A stretch of 64,000 nucleotides of DNA from Ypsolopha sequella (Eukaryota > Arthropoda > Insecta > Lepidoptera > Ypsolophidae). The stretch is taken from positions 12,513,501-12,577,500 of the forward strand of contig OW203992.1 of the NCBI GenBank assembly GCA_934047225.1, given 5' to 3'. This document shows, piece after piece, positions 22,955 to 32,891 of the stretch (positions are counted from its first letter, which is position 1; every line of letters begins with the position of its first letter). Position numbers and translations under genes: made by a program. The notes beneath the pieces are model-generated. The model worked only from the letters and a program-made list of their open reading frames with translations. It had not been told where the DNA came from and did no database searches.

Positions 22955-23830
22955 TAGCTTTTACCTGCGGCTTCGCCCGCGTTGGTTTGTTTTTTGGGTG
23001 GTCCTATCGGATCTTTTAATAACATTATGAATAAACACGCTTGCACTCGTTTCACAGTTAATTAGCTTATTTAACCCGACCGGTTTCGGTTTTATCATCA
23101 TCAAGGGTTTAAAGACGGATATAACATCGTATATAATGATATAGTAAACAGTGAAATTTGATCTAAATTAACATTTATGATCTTTTAAGATCTTTTAATA
23201 ATGATGAAATTTTTTATATTTTCGAATCAATAATTTCATAGTACGTGACTTTGACTTTTGGTTTTCATGAAAATTATTTTATATGTCAGTCTATGTTCCT
23301 AGGGAACTGCCCTTCCACAGGGAACAAACTATAGCGGAAGAATAACCATTAAAAAGTGAAAAAATTTTCATAATAGTTTCAGTAGTTAGTAGTGACAAGG
23401 TCCCTAGGGAAATACTCATACTCTGGCAAAAAACTATAGCCTATATCCAATTGAAGAGTCTAACCATTACAACAGCGAAATAATTTTCAAAATCGATTAA
23501 GTATAGTTTTAGAGATTACCCACGCGAATTGAATTAATGGCCATGTCCCTAGGGATCTGCCCGGCATAAGCGAACAAAGTTTAACGTTATACCATTACAA
23601 CAGTGAAACAATTTTAAAAATCGGTTACGTAGTTATAAAGTGGTTATAAATGACTATGTCGAGGAAAAAAACCATTGCCTACGTCTAAGTAAAGAGTCTT
23701 CCCTTAAAACAATGAAATATTTTTTTTAAATCGGTTCGGTAGTTTAATTAATTTAGTGAATTTATTTAATGGCTATGTCCCTTATGTAACTGCCCGTCCC
23801 CAGGGACCAAACTGTAGCCTTGAGCACTAA
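22955..23830 (+). repeat. Lepidopteran non-coding repeat with diverged tandem units
   Basis: Starts with CTAGCTTTTACCTGCGGCTT, a start or end I recognise from many moth repeats. From 23290 the word CCCTAGGGA or a variant recurs (near 23298, 23402, 23548, 23778), each time followed by similar text about ACCATTACAACAGTGAAA and AAAATCGGTT, giving degenerate units of roughly 100-230 bp. Non-coding. Confidence 0.5.
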
Positions 23831-23911
23831 GGGATAATGTAGCTGCTTAGGATCTTCCTTAAATCGGATCAGTAGTTCTACTACAGAAAAATTAGATAAA
23901 ATTTTGAACAA

Positions 23912-26451
23912 ACTTGTACATTTAAAATTACTAAGCGGGACCTTTTGGAATATATTTGGACACCTTCCAGGATGACGCTCCTGAAAGTCCCAGGCTTTCC
24001 CTAATGGGATAGCCGGGATATCCTGGAAATACTGGAATTTCAAGAAAGTTTCCGGAGTGGGCTTAAAATTGTTCCCCCTAGAACAGGTTCTCGCCTTGTC
24101 GTGGCGGGGGGGCCGTAGAGTAGCCGTAGATTGGTGACTCACATTGAAACCAAGAGGAACCTACTAAGGGGTCGCGGAGGAAGAGGCGTGTGGGTATGTC
24201 GTGGCCGCTGGCCTTGTCCTCCACGATCCTGCGGGGCCGTACCGGCGGTACGGCATCTAAATGCTGATGCTGATTTTAATATGTTAACTTTAAATATTTT
24301 TTGTTCCAGTAATCCAGGGTTGACAAGTTGTGACAAGTAGTGCCTTTTTACCGAGAATTTTCTTTTCATTGTGCTTATCGTTTCATCATGGAAAAGTGTC
24401 TTTTGTGTGATTATGTGAAGTGCGTTGGTAGAAAGACGTTTCAGTGTGGACCAAGGGGCATTGAAACAATAATAAAATATAGTGACATTCGTAAATATGG
24501 AGCCGGTGAACTATTTAAAGTAAAAACTTCGGTGGAGCTACATTATCAGTGCCGCAAAGTTTATACCAGGCGCCCAAATACCCCTACTGCACCTGAACAA
24601 GTGAAACGGCCACGGACTTCGATTTCAAGCTCCATAGCTTGTTCTGCAATCGATTGGCGGATGTTCAACACCCAGACCGTATGCCTTTCTGTCAGCTGGA
24701 GACTTTAAAAATAATACGGAGCATTTGTGAGTATGCTGTGAAAAGAAATGACCAGTGGGGTGAGCAGGTAACCACAAAGTTAAGCACGGTTTCAGACTTA
24801 GTGGTAGCTGCGGGTAGATACCATAGGGAATGCTACAATTATTTCAAGCGTGTTGGATCTTCCCTCCCAAGCTCATCTAGTGTAAAGGGAAAAAAAAACG
24901 ATGCAGTGAAAACTTCAGCTTTTGATAAATTATGCCAAGACCTTGAAGAGGATTGTAATGACACCCAGTATACTCTTGCAGAGCTAACATTGAAAATGAA
25001 GGAATATGATCAAACCCACTACTGATACTTACAGTAAAAATCATCTTAGGAGAAAACTAAAAGAGAAGTTTGGGGAGGGAGTTGAGTTCACTGAAGGACA
25101 GGGCCATCTGTTTCAGACATGTCAGGAGGGGGACAGGACTTAATACCCGACTCTCTTCAATTATTTCTAGAGGAACTCTTGCAAACTAAAAGCAACAAAG
25201 TGCATGCAGGTAAACAGAGAAAGGCAGTAGTCATTGGCCAAGTGATAGTTTCTGCTCTTCGGCCGTGCTCTTTTCTTTCTCCGCTCTTATATGGAGTTGG
25301 CGTAACTTTGCACAGACTATTTGGTTCAAAACTATTCATTGACATGCTTCATCATTTTGGTTTTTGTTCTTCGTACAATGAAGCAGGGAAGTTTGAGGAT
25401 TTAGTGGCTAAAAGCGCTCCCGCAACTATCGACCAAAGTGCATATGTCCAAGCTGTCTTTGATAATGCAGACCACAATGTAAGAACCCTTGATGGTCATG
25501 GCAAATGGCATACCATGGGTGGTATCTTGTGCGCAACGCCGAAGTCTGTTATACATAGAGACAAACCTGTAACGTTACCGTCTTCTGGCAGCCGAGTTAC
25601 TTCTGCAGAAAATGAACCAAACGGCTATCTTCCTATACAACATTATATCACCCCAGATCACGACGGATATTCCAAGCTACTTGCTGTGGAATGTAGATAT
25701 AGACTGCAACACGCAACAGTTGGTACGTTTTCTTGACTTCCTGTGGGCCTCTGAACTGTGCAGTGGAGCTTCGCCTCATCCAGGTTGGAGTGGATACATG
25801 GTGATCGCTCACCAATCTCAGCCCTATCAAGTGTCAGCTAATAATAGTATATCCTGTAATATAAAAATTTAATGAACATGACAAACAAGCATTTCCAGAA
25901 ATCCTATACTGCAATAAGAATGGGCCTGAATCTGAGTAGTATAGAAGCAATGGTTGCGTAGAGCGCAAAAAATTCATAAGAAATTATCAAAGTAGCTTAT
26001 ATTTTAACTATTTTACGCTCGCTCCAAGGTGAATTCCCTGGAATCCTGGAACTGAAAATATTTAACGTCAACATCATTAAGAAAAATAGAAAGTCGTTTA
26101 GTATTACAAAAAAACGACGTTCTGCCATTGCTCTAAACCAATCCTAGCTTTTTTCTCCCAGTTCCAGGAAAATTCCAGTTTTTCCAGGTTTTTTGACACT
26201 GTAATGTACTGGATAATCAATTTAAAATTTCAGATGTCTTGTACATGTAAAAAAATGTGACCAAATGAAAAAATAAAATGCGTTATTTATAATTAATTTA
26301 GGCACGCTCCAAGAATTTCCTTCAAATTTTAGTTTTTCCAGGATTTCCCGGCTATCCCAATAAGGAGGGCCTGGGACTTTTTGAGCGTTATCCCAGAAGG
26401 TGTCCAAACATATTCCAAAAGGTCCCGTTTAGTAATTTTAAATGTACAAGT
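23912..26451 (+). mobile_element. DNA-transposon-like element with ~155-bp inverted repeats
   Basis: The left arm (23912-24066) and the right arm (26295-26451) are inverted copies at roughly 85% identity by eye. Matching landmarks are ACTTGTACATTTAAAATTAC at the outer ends, GGGACCTTTTGGAATAT, and GGGATAGCCGGGA further in. The arms and the subterminal region carry many TTCCAGG/CCTGGAA words, also near 26036-26060 and 26160-26195. The space between holds a broken plus-strand ORF. I see no clean target duplication. Superfamily unknown. Confidence 0.65.
24388..25830 (+). pseudogene. Frameshifted zinc-finger-type protein of an inverted-repeat element
   Basis: Start chosen at MEKCLLCD (24388). The first frame gives CLLCD...C...HYQCRKVYTRRPNT, a Cys-rich N-terminal module. 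The frame then changes near 24600; the next part reads FDFKLHSLFCN and later LVVAAGRYHRECYNYFKR. It shifts again near 25015 and 25120, then gives AVFDNADHNVRTLDGHGKWH with a DNxDHNxRTLDG signature, and shifts once more near 25680-25730 before PGWSGYM. At least four frame changes make it a pseudogene. I remember proteins with this signature as a repeated, uncharacterised family in invertebrate genomes, but cannot name it; a transposase role is inferred from its position between inverted repeats. Confidence 0.6.
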
Positions 26452-26479
26452 GAAAACCTATGTTGACTGTACTATTCAA

Positions 26480-26580
26480 CTGAACATAATTAGAAATTTA
26501 GACACTCGTTCAATATGTGTCCCACTTGCACTTGTGTCCCCCTATCTCACATTATGTTACAGTTGCACAAAAGTTTGCAC
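26480..26580 (+). repeat. Repeat family I, partial copy
   Basis: ACATAATTAGA and ATTATGTTACAGTTGCAC match 9800-9895 and 47105-47190. Confidence 0.5.
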
Positions 26581-26694
26581 TTTATAATAGCTATAGTTTT
26601 ATAGCTAGACATTTAGACAGCTTAAGTGAAAGAGTACTGAGGACAGGTGTATTTTATTTGGTCAAAGTTATCAATAAAATTGATGAAGATTAAA

Positions 26695-26777
26695 TGGGTA
26701 AACCTACTTTTACCCAGCTCAACTTTGGGTAAAGTCTGAGAATTTGGAGTTTACCCGTATAAACCTAGGTTTACCCA
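26695..26777. mobile_element. Short palindrome with repeated GGGTAAA words
   Basis: Ends TGGGTAAACCTA and TAGGTTTACCCA are inverted, and the interior carries three more GGGTAAA or TTTACCC words in 83 bp. Confidence 0.6.
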
Positions 26778-26938
26778 ACGCTTGTTGGATAATGTTAGAT
26801 TAATGTCGTTATTAATAATGTTAGTTTGGTATGGAACTGTGATTATTAGTAACAAAAAAAAAACTTTAGTAACACTATCAATCTTAACTAAACTAATCGA
26901 CTAGGCAACAGCCTAATATGACTGCAAATGACTGCAAA

Positions 26939-27303
26939 ATAGTAGTTTATGCTACTAGGGCAAAACTCGCTACGCTCGTGTTTTAAATCGTCCTCGTAAT
27001 TTATTGCTTTTACGCCCGTGTATCATACTACGTTTTTCAATGCATAGTGTGAGGAAATGAAAACAAATATAATCTTGTGAACTTTCAATTATGATTGGCT
27101 CAAAAGGATTGTATCCAGAGCAGTTAAACAGTGGAAAAAAAAGTATAACATCTATGGTACACAGGAAAGGCTGCAGTTAGCCAACCATTGCAAACAAATT
27201 AAAAAAATAATAATAATAAAGCCCTAGGGCAAAATAATCAACTTTCTGTTCGGTTTTGATGCATAAAAAGTGGGCCTTTACGAGCACATGCATTGAAAAG
27301 TAT
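26939..27303 (-). repeat. Repeat family A, copy 2
   Basis: Reverse-oriented copy of 3779-4168: GTGGGCCTTTACGAGCAC near 27270 and CGCTACGCTCGTGTTTTAAA near 26969. The hairpin arm next to the palindrome is shorter than in copy 1. Confidence 0.7.
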
Positions 27304-27360
27304 TTTATACACTTTTAATTACCTGACAGTTTGCTTTGTTATATTAAAAGAAAATCCTTT

Positions 27361-27473
27361 GCAATGACTTCTAAAAGGCAGCATAGAATTAGAGAAGTAA
27401 GAAATAGAGAACGTTGTTTGCATTGTGAAAACAGCAGGAAACTAAATGGATGCGAAGGAGTGCAAAAAGGTAA
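27361..27473 (+). other. Possible small coding exon of unknown gene
   Basis: An ATG opens a 42-codon frame rich in Arg and Lys (MTSKRQHRIREVRNRER) containing CLHCENSRKLNGC. It is followed by AAAAAGGTAAGATG, a good splice donor after VQK. I recognise no family. It lies between repeats A and B, so it may belong to a transposon or be chance. Confidence 0.25.
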
Positions 27474-27663
27474 GATGAAAACAAAGTAATTTTCTTAAGT
27501 TAAATGTCTATTTGTAGTGTAAAAGCTGTCTGGAGGTCGGCACGTAATGAATATACTGGTTGTTATGCAGGCGGGGGATACTATGTCCGCCGCGCGGTGC
27601 CACCACGTCGTCGAAGGAACGCATCGGCGCCACCAATATGGCTTGTGACACTCTTGAGTCGTG

Positions 27664-28171
27664 TTAAGAGGATGGCATACCCTAACAACTTTTTTTATTA
27701 CCCGTCCAGCACAATAAGTCTTATGGTAAAGACCTTATTGGCTTTTCGTAGAGGCGATTATATGTTGGCTCTTTTGCCTCTTGTTCTTGGACGCGTAATA
27801 CTACGTGATCACGCAGGGATACAACAAATTGGTGTGTTTTTAGCTAATACTGAAATATTTTGTACGGAAAACAATATTGGATTTAGGTAACATCCCTTCA
27901 TATTTCTATTGCCTATTTTATTAAAAAAAAATCAAGTTGATCTCTTAACCGCGTCTTTGAAACGAATGTTTGAAAACAAAAAAAAGAGGGTGGAAAACAT
28001 TTTTTTTTGACAAAGGTATAAATCTTAAAACATTTTTTATAGGTGGAATCCATAGATAAAAGATCGATAAATCAAATATATTTTCTTCAATATGAGGAGA
28101 GACCTAGTTTCTTCCAGTGAACACTTGAAAACCTGGTGTTATTGATGTTCTAGCGTCAGGTGTCCCGTTAA
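27664..28171 (+). mobile_element. Repeat family B, copy 1, bounded by TTAA
   Basis: TTAA at 27664 and 28168. Copy 2 is 58432-58935, also bounded by TTAA; a truncated inverted copy is at 60590-61015 and a fragment at 36380-36445. Copies 1 and 2 share an open frame of about 70 codons (beginning MAYPxNFFYYPSSTIS and ending NIGFR) whose indels keep frame. A possible small protein or chance; otherwise a non-autonomous TTAA element. The two termini show only weak inverted similarity. Confidence 0.65.
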
Positions 28172-28411
28172 CGCTCTGTGAGAATAAGACACGTGCCCTG
28201 AGAGTCCCCTATCTATCGTCGCGTCGCTTGGTACAAAGTGCTCAACTTCACTTTGTTTTTCTTGGTAAGAAGGTAAAAGTGAAAAAGATATTGGTCTGTT
28301 GCAATTCACGCCCATAGTTCACTATAATAGTAATAGTAGTAATACATTGTTATGCTATGTTATGCTGTGTTATCTTAAATCCGTAATTGGCAGTATCTGC
28401 AAACAATATTT
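28172..28411. other. No gene seen
   Basis: Short stretch, nothing supported. Confidence 0.3.
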
Positions 28412-28747
28412 TTAAGGGCCGATTTTTCAATTGCCAGATAAAATTTATTCCTAGGAATAAACTACTCGTATATCGATTTCATAAAACAAAACGTTTATAA
28501 ATATATTATATCTAACTTTTATGAGCTTTTGATTAGTATACTGTTATTAAAACAATTTAAAAAATTATTACTCGATATATTTAGGCCCTCGGTATGGGGC
28601 CGTCATCAGTCGAATATATCGAGTAATAATTTTTTTCATTGTTTTAATAACACTATACTAATCATAAAACAAAAGGTGTTAGAGTGAAACCGAAGTAGTT
28701 TATTCATGGGAATAAATTTTATCTGTCAATTGAAAAATCGGCCCTAA
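28412..28747. mobile_element. Large palindromic MITE
   Basis: Outer arms TTAAGGGCCGATTTTTCAAT and ATTGAAAAATCGGCCCTAA are inverted, continuing through AAATTTATTCC and GAATAAACTACT. Inner arms include TTATTACTCGATATAT and ATATATCGAGTAATAA. The central loop holds a small GGCCC/GGGCC hairpin on one side of a CTGATGA word (minus strand). The left edge is TTAA and the right edge CTAA, so it may be a decayed TTAA element. Confidence 0.85.
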
Positions 28748-29122
28748 GTCAAACTTTTTTGTAATGCTGTGGATTTTTGTTTATAAATAAATTAAATTAA
28801 AAAAGCTTACAAATCTTGAATATTGTGAATTAAAATCGCCGTAACCTGTGTAGTGTGTTGTTCAATGGAACAAAAGTGCGGGCTATGCCTTTTCGTGTGT
28901 TTTTTCTAACCCTGTTGTATTTGCGTTATAAGGCTATCATTATAGCGGAAACGACAGGACAGTGACTTAGACAGGACAGACTTTTCAGATGATCCTCAAC
29001 AGAAGAGGATAGTGCATATAAACAGATAATAACTATAACGTCAGACGTGGCTGTATGGGCTAAGATCCCTTTGCCTTTCCACTTAGTGGGAAAATGAAAA
29101 AAAAATATATATTTATACCCTC
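28748..29122. other. No gene seen
   Basis: AT-rich sequence; nothing supported. Confidence 0.4.
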
Positions 29123-31313
29123 AGAATAAGGAATACAAATAGAAGCCTGGCTAAAATAATACGCGGAGAAAGACACCTATCCTTGATTTTCTTACGACAT
29201 TCTAGTGCGTTAGAGAGAGATGGATATGTATTAGTTTTTTATTAATTAGGTAGGTTGTCACTAGTTCGTTGCTTTGCTAGTGATGTAACAATGTCGATTT
29301 TTGACTACGATAAATAAACCAAATCGAAATGAACCACGACCAATCTGCTTACCACACATTATATTGTATCAAAGTGTGAAAAAAAAGAGAATGCAGGAGG
29401 CACCGACCTTTCTGGTGACATCCTCTTGCTTTAGAAGGAGGCCAAGGGAATTAATAGCAAAGTGGTCTCTGTCTACCCCAGTGGGACACATGTTATATTG
29501 TGTAAATAAGGAATTAATAAAAGGATATCTTTCGTTTAGCATAATATTTTTTATTAAGTACAAATTACTATATCGTAGGCAGGTAGGTACATAAGTTAAG
29601 TCCAAAATTGTGCTTGTTTCTAGTACAAAAAATGCTGTAGCTTGTATCAGAGATACAACCGTAAACTATTTAAGTGGATACTTTTTAAGTCGCCTCTTAA
29701 CTCAATCAAATAGATGTTCGTTGATGTCGCGTCTTTGTTCAATCAAGGAGGAAGGAATTAATCGCACGCAACAATAGAAATCATAATAATCATAGACTTA
29801 TAGGATTCGTAATAATAATATTATGTCAATAATGTGCGATGACAGCGCAATTACTACAGAGGTAATTTCATTTTTTTTATTATTTCCATCAAATAAAATC
29901 TTGAATAATAACTAACAAATAATGAATGGATTAAAATACCTAATAACCTGTAATAAGAAATCAAATTATGCGCAGTTCAAGTCAATAAGCATTCCCAAAA
30001 TTCATTTCACGATAGAACTACCCTGTCAAAGTACTTTTATTGGCAACCACTAAGTACGAAAATGTCTTGATCTGCGGAATTTCTTCGTCAAGTCCATCAC
30101 GGAAGTAACGTACAAGTTCTGAACAGGCCTTTCAGAACGATTTGCGAACATAGAAGTATGCACTTTTCTACACCACAGACATCCATAGGTACTGGTTCTG
30201 TTGCCTAAAATTGAAAAATTATTGAGTTAATATACTATAGTATAGTAAAAGCACGTACCTACTAACAATATTGATAATGCAATTATACTTACATAATTAT
30301 TTAAAGGTTACCAATGTGTCTGTATCTGGTAAATATAACGTCGGTAAAGCATCTGCTTTTAACCGTCTCCATTTTAAATTTTCGTTTGGTCCAAAAGAAT
30401 CCGGCATGAACAAATATGACTGCTTTTTTAAATTGCCCAATTTGTTCTAATTATTCGTCTAAGCCATTCACTTTTTGATTCTTCCCTTTTTGGAAATCTG
30501 TAACAAAAAAATATAGCGATATTTATTCGGCATTATTTTTCTTTTAACGCGCGCTACAATTAATCTGCGGTAAGTATTATCCTATATGCACGGCTGCCGC
30601 GGGAACCAATATTCGATAGTTTGCCACACGGACTTTAGTACATCACTATGCGAAAAAAAATAACCTCTAATAGTCGGCAGAAAATCTATATAAAACAGGG
30701 AAATATCGGTGTAGAATTGAACACGAGTATGATTTACAAGAACTACTATTATTGTTACTGAGTTTTAGGTATGATCCTGCAACTTATTAACATAAAAACT
30801 ATCAGAACTCACCGATGAAATGATATTGCTTCATTGTTGTTTTCTTTTTTTCCTGTATGCGATTTACAGCCTTCAATCGAACAAGACATTTTATTACAAT
30901 GTTAAAAAACAATCAACACAAACAATAATAAATCACACGTTCACGAATTTTGAGAGGAAGAGCACCAAAATATTTAATTTCTCTCGGTGAAGCTGTAAAC
31001 TTTTGCAAAATGCATTAGACATTTCGATGCCACCAAATTAAGATGTGATGCACGCAACGAACGATATTACAACAAAACGATACAATGATGAGACATATTT
31101 AATTTGATGGTATTATAATTTTTAAAATACATCCAAATTACATCCATCTGACATTTGTTTGGTTCAATCTAGTGACACACCAGGAAAAAATATAAAGTAA
31201 GTGCGGTCCGGTGTTTCATTCACTCGTACACAGAAGTAATTTACGTTAGATGAGTACAATGGCTAATGCCCAGTTCTTATTTTAGCCAGGCTTCTATTTG
31301 TATTCCTTATTCT
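29123..31313 (-). mobile_element. DNA transposon with perfect 35-bp inverted repeats and THAP remnant
   Basis: Positions 29123-29157 and 31279-31313 are exact reverse complements over 35 bases (inner landmark GAAGCCTGGCTAAAAT). The interior of about 2.1 kb carries, on the minus strand, two exons of a THAP domain and then degraded sequence. A minus-strand stretch at 30030-30200 reads CSELVRYFRDGLDEEI in one frame, but stop codons surround it and I cannot identify it. THAP domains are the DNA-binding part of P-element-type and several other transposases, so this is probably a decayed DNA transposon. No clear target duplication. Confidence 0.75.
30297..30889 (-). pseudogene. Broken two-exon THAP-domain gene
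   Basis: Exon 1 (30889-30813) reads MSCSIEGCKSHTGKK and ends ISFH plus two bases before GTGAGTTC. A 315-base intron follows, ending TTGTTACAG. Exon 2 starts at 30497 and completes HRFPKREESKSEWLRRI. Together they give the THAP pattern C-x4-C, HxFP and the conserved W. Then a stop codon (30428-30430) and a one-base slip interrupt it: a KSSHICS stretch lies in the first frame and WRRLKADALPTLYLP, the usual C-terminal THAP motif, in another. The domain would bind DNA through zinc; here it cannot be made intact. No catalytic domain is recognisable downstream. Confidence 0.75.
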
Positions 31314-32024
31314 TTGTATATACCGAACGACTGACGTTTAACCTTAAAACACAAATTTTATTTCAAAATTATAAAAACCAGCTTGAATTGACACTTACGA
31401 TCCATTAAACTTCATGTATCCAGGGGGTTTAATTAAGTTGGACCTTATAACTTCTGGATTAATTAATTAATTTTCCTTTGTATACGCGCTCAATGTTTAT
31501 GCCATACCTTTATGCCAAATTTCAAGTTTCTAAGTCACTTATAATTTGAGTCAGTCAGTGATTCTTGGACGTGAGTATCTCAAGCACAATTTCACTTGTG
31601 AAATTTAGGATTTTAGGTACTTGTGGGGATCGCAGAATTGCAACATCTTACGTCCAGTAAGAAATGAGTTATGGACGGGGTCGAAAGTAGCTCAAAATTG
31701 TCTGTACAATATAAAACACGGCCGGTGCCCGGGCGTTTTCATTTTCGAACTCGGCCCTGGACACGCTGCACAACCGCGTGTCTAGATATATGTGTGGAGT
31801 TGTTAATGTCAACCAAATACAATTCCAAAACGAATAGAATTAACCAAATACGATTTTATGTATCATCAAAATTAAAACGTCACTACTCTGCAATTAATCA
31901 ACGCACTTAATTCAATTTCGAATTATTTTGCCACAAGCAAGCACTTTATTAATAAAGCTTAATTTTACACGGCTTTAGACAGAAACATGAATTTTAAAAC
32001 GATATATTATTTAAATTATTCTTT
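31314..32024. other. No gene seen
   Basis: A GC-rich patch at 31705-31775 carries a short frame with LDTLHNRVSRYMCG-type text in one reading; not enough to call. Confidence 0.3.
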
Positions 32025-32172
32025 GCAACTGTGACATAATGTGAAACATTGGGACACGGGTGCTAGTTTATGAAATGAATGAAGTATGTTTCGTAATAGA
32101 CTTGCACTAGTGTCCCAATGTCTAATTAAGTCCAGTTACAGACAAAACTGTATCTACGACCATCAAAAATAA
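32025..32172 (-). repeat. Repeat family I, inverted copy
   Basis: On the minus strand it begins TTTTGATGGTCGTAGA and ends CATTATGTCACAGTTGC, as at 9770 and 47067. Confidence 0.6.
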
Positions 32173-32285
32173 TTTCACGAAAATGGAGAAAAAGGAGCAT
32201 CGCAGTCATCTGCGATGTAACAGCGATCATCGCCATCTAGTGCGCATTTCAAGAGTTAATAACTTATGATATGCGAAATTAACAA

Positions 32286-32711
32286 CAGTCGTTCGTTTGC
32301 TACTAAAACCAGATGGCGCTACTTGTATATTACATCGCGCTATCGTTTGATCTTTCTCAAAATACATAACTCATCATGCAGGTACTACTGCATTCCCCTA
32401 ATTGTATTATGATTTATATAGCCCTATTTTTGAGTGGATTTCTCGATTAGAGGAATCTGCTGCCAGATTTAGAGTCAGGCTTCTGTAGTACCTTAAACCT
32501 GTTTTGTACCTAATGGTGAATGGTGAGACTCCGTTGTCACTGTAAGTATGTCGTCCGTATATGTGTCCGTATGTCACTGAGAAATATAAAAAAAGAAGTA
32601 AAAAATAGTATATAAAAATACAATATGGGTATCAAATTGTATAAATATATAATTTAGCGATACATTTAGTTGCATCTATTTCGAGAAATCCTCGAAAAAC
32701 CACAAAAAATA
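32286..32711 (+). repeat. Repeat family D, copy interrupted by the LINE
   Basis: Shares CGTTCGTTTGCTACTAAAA, CCAGATGGCGCTACTTGTAT and the following sequence with 62328-62480. It also shares AAAAATACAATATGGGTATC and GTTGCATCTATTTCGAGA with 63160-63260. The match stops where the LINE begins. Confidence 0.6.
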
Positions 32712-32891
32712 TTGTATTATAAAAAATATTGTATTGTATTATGACATAAGAGGAAACCAATCTGAAATTATTGAACTTGATATTGAACTAGAACACTCTC
32801 TTCTCGCATCACTTCAGTTTTTTCTGATTCTCATAAGACTTTTAATGTAGTACACATAAATGCCCAGAGTATTCCTCACCATCACTCTGAT

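Noticed and set aside
28590..28625. Working hammerhead ribozyme
   Set aside because: Only CTGATGA and one stem are present; the GAAA box and stem I are missing.
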